Shown one piece after another: positions 5,889-10,479 of a stretch of 10,479 nt of DNA (its first letter is position 1; every line of letters starts with the position of its first letter). The notes beneath the pieces were generated by a model. That model saw only the letters and a list, made by a program, of their open reading frames with translations, had not been told where the DNA came from and searched no databases. The DNA is from Beijerinckiaceae bacterium (GTDB lineage Bacteria > Pseudomonadota > Alphaproteobacteria > Rhizobiales > Beijerinckiaceae): assembly GCA_027311205.1 (NCBI GenBank), contig DAICZI010000031.1, positions 1-10,479 of the forward strand, written 5' to 3'. A program made the position numbers and the translations under genes.

Positions 5889-6698
5889 ATGGCAATCGCA
5901 CGACGGCATTTGATTTTGGCAGCCCTGGTTTCGAGCCTTTCCGCAGCCTCCGCGCAGGCCGCAACCTGCCAGAACCCGGCGGGGTTTGGGGCTTTCCTGC
6001 AACAAATGCGTCAGGATGCTGCTGGTGCTGGCGTTTCGGCCCGCGCCATCAACGAGAGCCTGAACGGTGTCACAATCGACAACGACGTGCTGCATGCCGA
6101 CCACGCGCAGGGCGTGTTCCATCAGTCCTTTGAGCAATTTTCCGGCCGGATGATTTCGGCCTACCGCCTGAGCAAGGGCCGCCAGTTGCTGAAACAATAT
6201 GCGCCGGTTTTTGCGCGGATCCAGCGGCAGTATGGCGTGCCCGGCCCAATTATCGTGGCACTCTGGGGACTTGAGACCAGTTATGGCGCGTTCATGGGCA
6301 AATACCCGACGATCCGCTCGATCGCGACCCTGGCCTTTGACTGCCGGCGCAGTCCTTTTTTCCAGAAAGAGCTGATTGATGCGATGCGTATTGTCCAGCG
6401 CGGTTATCTGCGCCCCTCGCAGATGCACGGGGCCTGGGCAGGTGAACTCGGCCAGACACAGTTCATGCCTTCGTCCTATCTGAAATTCGCGGTCAATTAT
6501 GGCGGTGGCGGCAATCTCATCACTTCGGTGCCCGATGTGCTCGCCTCGACAGCCAATTATCTGCATTCCTACGGCTGGAAGGCCGGGCAGCCCTGGGATC
6601 CGGGCACAGCGAATTTCGCGGTCATTCAGCAGTGGAACAAGGCAGATGTCTATTCGCGCACCATCGCGCTGTTTGCTGACAAGCTCGCCGGGAAATAA
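5889..6698 (+). CDS. Lytic murein transglycosylase, MltB family
   Basis: Enzymes of this family cleave the MurNAc-GlcNAc bond of peptidoglycan and leave 1,6-anhydro-MurNAc ends; they act in the periplasm in wall turnover. Three in-frame ATGs stand in a row (5883, 5886, 5889). The last is favoured because AAAGG at 5876-5880 is then 8 nt away, giving 269 residues. An N-terminal signal peptide ends near AASAQA about residue 24. There is no lipobox cysteine, so this is a soluble periplasmic form rather than a lipoprotein. The SLT_2/MltB catalytic domain fills the rest, with IVALWGLETSYGAF around residues 122-135 (catalytic Glu near 129), AGELGQTQFMPSSYLKFA around 184-201, and ANYLHSYGW around 222-230. 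A C-terminal peptidoglycan-binding domain, found in some relatives, is absent. Nine bases separate it from the next gene. Confidence 0.93.
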   Translation: MAIARRHLILAALVSSLSAASAQAATCQNPAGFGAFLQQMRQDAAGAGVSARAINESLNGVTIDNDVLHADHAQGVFHQSFEQFSGRMISAYRLSKGRQLLKQYAPVFARIQRQYGVPGPIIVALWGLETSYGAFMGKYPTIRSIATLAFDCRRSPFFQKELIDAMRIVQRGYLRPSQMHGAWAGELGQTQFMPSSYLKFAVNYGGGGNLITSVPDVLASTANYLHSYGWKAGQPWDPGTANFAVIQQWNKADVYSRTIALFADKLAGK

Positions 6699-6707
6699 GG
6701 CCGCCCC

Positions 6708-7784
6708 ATGCGCAGACACAGGATCGCCGCCATCCCCGGAGATGGCATTGGCAAGGAGGTTGTGCCTGCCGGAGAGAGCGTGCTCAAGGTGCTGGCGCAG
6801 CGTTGTGGCGATTTTGCGCTTGAGTTCGAAAACTTCGATTGGGGTTCGGATTATTGGCGTCGCCACGGCAAAATGATGCCGGACGACGGCCTTGTGACGC
6901 TCAAACCCTTCGATGCCATCTATTTTGGCGCCGTCGGCGATCAGGCCATCCCCGATCACGTCACGCTGTGGGGCCTGCGGCTGAAAATCTGCCAGGGCTT
7001 TGATCAATATGCCAATGTCCGGCCAACGCGGCTGATGAATGGCGTGCCGGGGCCGCTGGCCAGGGCCAGACCGGGTGATCTCGACTGGGTGATCGTGCGC
7101 GAGAATTCGGAGGGCGAATATGCCGGCCATGGCGGGCGGGCACATCAGGGCCACCCCGAGGAAGTCGGCACCGAGACGGCGATTTTCACGCGCAGCGGCA
7201 TCACCCGCATCATGCGCTTTGCCTTCAGGCTGGCGCAGAACCGTCCGCGCAAACTCCTGACCGTCGTTACCAAATCCAACGCCCAGCGTCATGGTATGGT
7301 GCTGTGGGACGAAATTGCCGCCGAGGTGGCGCTGGAATTCCCCGATGTCACCCACGACAAATGGCTGGTCGATGCGGTGACAACCCGCATGGTGCTGCAT
7401 CCGCAATCGCTCGACACCCTTGTCGCCACCAACCTGCACGCGGATATTCTGTCCGATCTCGCTGCCGCCCTGTCGGGCTCCATGGGCATTGCGCCCACCG
7501 CCAACCTCAACCCCGAGCGCCGCTTCCCCTCTATGTTCGAGCCGATCCATGGCTCGGCTTTTGATATTGCTGGCAAGGGCATAGCCAACCCGATGGGCAC
7601 CTTCTGGTCGGGCGCGATGATGCTGGAGCATCTCGGTGAGCACGATGCCGCCGCCAAACTCATGTCGGCCATCGAGCAGGTGCTCGCCAAAGGCGAGGTG
7701 ATGGCGCGCGATCTGGGCGGGCGCGCCACCACCGCCGAAGTGACGCAGGCGGTCTGTGATGCGCTTCATGCGGCCAATGTTTGA
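6708..7784 (+). CDS. ttuC: Tartrate / D-malate dehydrogenase-type enzyme (isocitrate/isopropylmalate dehydrogenase family)
   Basis: A 358-residue NAD-dependent beta-decarboxylating dehydrogenase. The fold is recognised from IAAIPGDGIGKEVVPAG (residues 6-22), TKSNAQRHG with the conserved Lys189, the conserved tyrosine in EGEYAG (135-140), metal-binding aspartates D222, D246 and D250 (VDAVTTRMV and NLHADILSDLAAAL), and EPIHGSAFDIAGKGIANP (278-295). The segments NFDWGSDYWRRHGKMMPDD (42-60), FGAVGDQAIPDHVTLWGLRL (73-92) and QYANVRPTRL (100-109) separate it from LeuB and place it with tartrate dehydrogenase/decarboxylase (TtuC) and D-malate dehydrogenase (DmlA). These two activities overlap and cannot be told apart by eye, so the symbol is provisional. 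The start ATG 6708 has a weak site (TAAGG). It lies 9 nt after the transglycosylase gene, and its stop overlaps the helicase start. Confidence 0.92.
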   Translation: MRRHRIAAIPGDGIGKEVVPAGESVLKVLAQRCGDFALEFENFDWGSDYWRRHGKMMPDDGLVTLKPFDAIYFGAVGDQAIPDHVTLWGLRLKICQGFDQYANVRPTRLMNGVPGPLARARPGDLDWVIVRENSEGEYAGHGGRAHQGHPEEVGTETAIFTRSGITRIMRFAFRLAQNRPRKLLTVVTKSNAQRHGMVLWDEIAAEVALEFPDVTHDKWLVDAVTTRMVLHPQSLDTLVATNLHADILSDLAAALSGSMGIAPTANLNPERRFPSMFEPIHGSAFDIAGKGIANPMGTFWSGAMMLEHLGEHDAAAKLMSAIEQVLAKGEVMARDLGGRATTAEVTQAVCDALHAANV

Positions 7785-8875
7785 TGCAATGGTCACCGCA
7801 GCAGGATGATGCGCTGAAGGCGGTCGCCCAGTGGCTCACCACACGCGAGCCGCAGGTGTTTCGCCTGTTTGGCTATGCTGGCACCGGCAAAACCACGCTG
7901 GCCCGCCATATTGCCGAAGATGAAGGGGGCAAGGTGGCTTTTGCCGCCTTCACCGGGAAGGCTGCTTTGGTGATGCGGGCGCGCGGCTGCGAGGGTGCGC
8001 GTACCATCCACAGCCTGATCTACAAGCCCAAAAGCCTGGAGGACGAGGAACCGACCTTTGTGCTCAATGAAGATGCCCCCGCCTCCAACGCCAGCCTGAT
8101 CATCATTGACGAATGCTCCATGGTTGATGAGGAGCTTGGCCGCGATCTGCTTTCCTTTGGCAAAAAAGTGCTGGTGCTGGGTGATCCGGCGCAGTTGCCA
8201 CCAATTCGCGGTGGCGGGTTTTTCACCGCCGAAGCCCCCGACGTGATGTTGACCGAAGTGCATCGCCAGGCCCGCGACAACCCGATCATCCGCCTCTCCA
8301 TGGCTGTGCGCGAAGGCGAGAGGCTAGAGCGTGGCATTTATGGCGACACCCGCATCATCGGGCGTCAGGAGCTTGATCCAGCCACGGTCACCGGGGCCGA
8401 TCAGGTGCTGGTCGGCATGAACCGCACCCGCCACGCCTACAACCGCCGCCTGCGCGAATTGCGCGGCCTCAGCGCGCCGATGCCGCAGGTTACCGACAAA
8501 CTGGTCTGTCTGCGCAATGACAGCAAAAAGGGCCTGCTGAATGGCGGGCTCTGGACGGTGAAAAAATTGCTCGCCCCGCGTGGCAAGCATCTGCGCTTTC
8601 TGGTGATGCCTGAAGATGATGCGTCAGCAAAACCTCAGCGGATCAATGTGTTACCGCAATTCTTTGACGGATCAGGCACCGAAATTCCATTCGCCTTGCG
8701 GCGGAATTCCGACGAATTTGATTTTGGCTACGCTCTGACCGTGCACAAGGCCCAGGGCTCGCAATGGGACGATTTGGTGCTGTTTGACGAAAGCTCAGCC
8801 TTCCGTGAACACCACGACCGCTGGCTCTATACCGGTATTACCAGGGCCGCCAGGACCCTTACTCTGGTGGTTTGA
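7784..8875 (+). CDS. RecD/Dda-like SF1B DNA helicase
   Basis: A 363-residue ATP-dependent helicase of superfamily 1B, close in size and layout to phage T4 Dda and to proteins annotated 'ATP-dependent RecD-like DNA helicase'. Motifs in order are: Walker A GYAGTGKTT (30-38); AAFTGKAALVMR (54-65, motif Ia); Walker B IIIDECSMVD (106-115); motif III VLGDPAQLPPIRGGGFF (131-147); EVHRQARDNPI (158-168); motif V YALTVHKAQGSQWDDLVLF (316-334); and motif VI WLYTGITRAARTL (347-359). All expected ATPase residues are present, so it should be active, probably in DNA repair or replication restart; the precise role is inferred. It lacks the N-terminal domains of RecD and RecD2. The start is ATG 7784-7786, which shares its A with the stop of the preceding gene (TGATG), implying translational coupling. 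A TTG at 7781 is a less likely start. Confidence 0.93.
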   Translation: MQWSPQQDDALKAVAQWLTTREPQVFRLFGYAGTGKTTLARHIAEDEGGKVAFAAFTGKAALVMRARGCEGARTIHSLIYKPKSLEDEEPTFVLNEDAPASNASLIIIDECSMVDEELGRDLLSFGKKVLVLGDPAQLPPIRGGGFFTAEAPDVMLTEVHRQARDNPIIRLSMAVREGERLERGIYGDTRIIGRQELDPATVTGADQVLVGMNRTRHAYNRRLRELRGLSAPMPQVTDKLVCLRNDSKKGLLNGGLWTVKKLLAPRGKHLRFLVMPEDDASAKPQRINVLPQFFDGSGTEIPFALRRNSDEFDFGYALTVHKAQGSQWDDLVLFDESSAFREHHDRWLYTGITRAARTLTLVV

Positions 8876-8896
8876 GGACGCAACAGAGGCGAGGGA

Positions 8897-9736
8897 TCAA
8901 GGGGCTGGCAATGCCGCGATCCGGGCCTTGGCTTCGGTTATACCTCCCTTTGCGGCCAATTGATAAAGGTTGCGGGCGCGCACCGGATCCGCCACCAGGC
9001 CCAGCACTTTCCAAAGACTGAGCTGGTTGGGATCATAGGTCTCGGCCAACGCAAAATCGATCTTTGGATCATGCGCGCCCTCAGCACGCTCCAGCAGCAC
9101 CCGTGCCCCGGCAATCTGGCCCTGCTGGATCAGATCAGAGGCACGGTGCGCGAGTTTCATGGCGTCCGCTTCTGAAACAGCAGGGGGCGCGGCAGTGGCT
9201 GTCACAGGCGATGCCGTTGGCGTGCTCGCTGGCGGCGTGGCCGCGATGGGCACGTGCTGCACCGCCATAAGTGTCACAACCTGATTGGCTTTGGCGGGTG
9301 CGGCAGGCGGCTTAGTCGCCGTCGGCGGGGGCAGGGTTGCCTGCTTGCGCTGGACAAGGGCTGCAGACAGGCGGGCCAATGCCGCTTTCTCCTCGGCGGC
9401 GGTCGGCGAAGTGGATGATGCGGCGCTGGATGCCGGGTGATCTGCGAGCGCTGCGGAAACTGCATGAACGGGCGCCGCAGCGGGAGCCGTCGTGCCTGCC
9501 GGTGCCAGTTGCAGGCGCACGGACAATTGTCGTCCAGAATAGACCAATACCGCGAGGCCAGCGACCGCGACGACGAGCAGGCCGGCCCCGGCCAGGAGCA
9601 GAGGCGAGCGATTCGCCGATTTCCTTGCCTCCCCGTTCCACGCACCGTTCACCGAGGGCCTGTAATCCGCCGCCTGGGGTTGACCGTCGGTCAGTGACTT
9701 CAGGCGCTCCTGTAGTCTGGTATCCATGATATTCAT
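8897..9736 (-). CDS. Single-pass membrane protein with Sel1/TPR-like C-terminal domain
   Basis: A 279-residue product. ATG 9734-9736 was chosen because GGAGG lies 5 nt upstream; the longer GTG start at 9748 would include that ribosome site in the coding region. The N-terminal part of about 40 residues is predicted cytoplasmic. It is followed by one membrane helix (about residues 45-67, SPLLLAGAGLLVVAVAGLAV). A low-complexity Ala/Pro/Thr/Ser-rich linker runs from about 80 to 187. A helical C-terminal domain (about 188-279) includes KLAHRASDLIQQGQIAGARV, FALAETYDPNQLSLW and DPVRARNLYQLAAKGGITEA. The repeating A/L/G pattern resembles Sel1 or TPR units. Similar proteins are known to me from Rhizobiales, often beside TAXI-type receptors, but no function is established. 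It lies 60 nt downstream of the TAXI gene on the same strand and is convergent with the helicase gene, 21 nt away. Confidence 0.82.
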   Translation of the reverse strand: MNIMDTRLQERLKSLTDGQPQAADYRPSVNGAWNGEARKSANRSPLLLAGAGLLVVAVAGLAVLVYSGRQLSVRLQLAPAGTTAPAAAPVHAVSAALADHPASSAASSTSPTAAEEKAALARLSAALVQRKQATLPPPTATKPPAAPAKANQVVTLMAVQHVPIAATPPASTPTASPVTATAAPPAVSEADAMKLAHRASDLIQQGQIAGARVLLERAEGAHDPKIDFALAETYDPNQLSLWKVLGLVADPVRARNLYQLAAKGGITEAKARIAALPAP

Positions 9737-9796
9737 CGACGCCTCCACTCCATTACGCTTAATACCTGGACGAGTCAGTCGCCTGACCTTGCTACC

Positions 9797-10479
9797 TCAT
9801 TTCGCCGTTGGCCCGGCCTGGTGTTGGGTCTGGGCCGTCGCCTTGTCTATCCATTCCTGAGCCGGCTTGAACCGGGTCCAGCCGGGAATGGTCGCCGCAA
9901 TGTTGATATCGCGCCATTTGGGGTGGCGCGGGGGGTGTTGCAACTCTTTGAAATTTGTAAAGAAAACATTCACGAAACGCGCGATGCGTTCATAGCGCGC
10001 CGTGTGTTCCGGCCAATTATAGGCTCCGATCATGGTCGGTGCGGCGATGGTGCTGATGGGCTTGGCTGGATCAACAAGTCCGGGATATTGCTTGGCCGTC
10101 AAGGTCGATGGCAAATAGGTATCGCTGACTTTGTCGCTATAGGGCACGCCGATCAGGTGAAAGCGGTGATCCTTGTTATCGAAAGCCCTCAGGCCCGCCA
10201 GAGGGGCCGCTCCAAATGACACGTCAGCGTCAATCGCACCCTGGTGCAGCTTTACGAAGGCGACTTTTTCATAAAAAGCCGTCGGTACTATGTGGATGCC
10301 GAGCCGCTTGAAAACCAGGGACGCCGAGAAATTCGTGCCCGATCCTGCAATGTCAATATTGACCTTCTTGCCCTCGAGCTGATGGATATCGGTGATCGAA
10401 TCGGGCACCAGAACGTGCATTTCATCATTGGTGAAGGGGCAGATATAGACCAGTCGTTTGTCGAGATCAGGAATTATAT
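9797..10479 (-). CDS. TAXI-family TRAP-type solute-binding protein, N-terminus cut by window edge
   Basis: The frame stays open to the right edge, upstream of the internal ATG at 10420, with the added residues PDLDKRLVYICPFTNDE. The gene therefore starts outside the window and about 226 residues are visible. The segments MHVLVPDSITDIHQLEGKKV, VNIDIAGSGTNFSASLVFKR, GLVDPAKPISTIAAPTMI, YNWPEHTARYERIARFVNVF, PPRHPKWRDINIAATIPGWT and RFKPAQEWID match the TAXI (NMT1-like) periplasmic binding proteins widespread in Rhizobiales. Classical TAXI proteins deliver substrates such as dicarboxylates or glutamate to a fused TRAP permease. No permease gene is visible here, so a transport or sensing role is inferred only. 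The signal peptide, if any, is outside the window. It is followed by the Sel1-like membrane protein gene in a likely operon. Confidence 0.87.
   Translation of the reverse strand, partial: IIPDLDKRLVYICPFTNDEMHVLVPDSITDIHQLEGKKVNIDIAGSGTNFSASLVFKRLGIHIVPTAFYEKVAFVKLHQGAIDADVSFGAAPLAGLRAFDNKDHRFHLIGVPYSDKVSDTYLPSTLTAKQYPGLVDPAKPISTIAAPTMIGAYNWPEHTARYERIARFVNVFFTNFKELQHPPRHPKWRDINIAATIPGWTRFKPAQEWIDKATAQTQHQAGPTAK

Noticed and set aside
5874..7796. A 640-codon open frame on the minus strand
   Set aside because: It is fully antisense to the lytic transglycosylase and dehydrogenase genes, both of which have clear family motifs in one plus-strand frame. Its translation is rich in His/Arg/Gly with no recognisable domain. 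In GC-rich DNA such long antisense frames arise from codon bias.
1..10479. Phage, insertion sequence, CRISPR array, toxin-antitoxin or defence island
   Set aside because: No transposase, integrase, regularly spaced repeat or paired small toxin-antitoxin frames were seen. The Dda-like helicase is the only phage-reminiscent protein and is of a type commonly found on bacterial chromosomes.

Overview
The window looks like chromosomal DNA from a GC-rich alphaproteobacterium. That placement rests on the character of the proteins: an alphaproteobacterial-type MFS carrier, a TAXI receptor beside a membrane-anchored Sel1-like protein, UppP with a YdcF/ElyC partner, and a tartrate-dehydrogenase-type enzyme. 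TGA ends nearly every gene. The genus cannot be fixed from the sequence, and a Rhizobiales-like relative is only a guess. The content is mostly housekeeping and cell-envelope genes. I see no phage, IS element, CRISPR array or defence island.

Left part (1-1972): the 3' part of an MFS transporter gene runs in from the left edge. It converges on a tRNA-Trp(CCA) gene on the minus strand. A YbjQ/UPF0145 gene lies just upstream of the tRNA on the same strand. Divergent from it, 45 bp away, is thiD (HMP/HMP-P kinase). thiD is cut by an in-frame TAG at 1844-1846. The missing 41-residue C-terminal tail, with the family's GHGPLNHF ending, continues in the same frame to a TGA at 1970-1972. This is the clearest anomaly in the window.

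Centre-left (2031-3892): two plus-strand genes encode exported proteins of unknown function. One is a 416-residue protein with a GGAHCC segment and a calcium-loop-like DxNxDGxxD motif. The other is a 141-residue protein resembling a PPC-type beta-sandwich.

Centre (3939-5583, minus strand): uppP (undecaprenyl-diphosphate phosphatase) is followed 28 nt later by a YdcF/ElyC/SanA-family membrane protein. This forms a likely two-gene operon around the undecaprenyl lipid carrier and cell-wall synthesis. A 17-bp tandem near-repeat covers the end of the second gene.

Centre-right (5584-8875, plus strand): a ~300-bp intergenic region carries a plausible promoter. It leads into a tight run of three genes: an MltB-type lytic transglycosylase, a tartrate/D-malate dehydrogenase-type enzyme, and a RecD/Dda-like SF1B helicase whose start codon overlaps the preceding stop (TGATG).

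Right edge (8897-10479, minus strand): a TAXI-family solute-binding protein gene, cut by the window edge, is followed by a single-pass membrane protein with a Pro/Ala/Thr-rich linker and a Sel1/TPR-like C-terminus. No TRAP permease gene is in view.

I found no convincing new multi-gene system. The items most worth checking are the interrupted thiD, the U:U mismatch in the tRNA-Trp acceptor stem, the two unknown exported proteins, and the coupled dehydrogenase-helicase pair.
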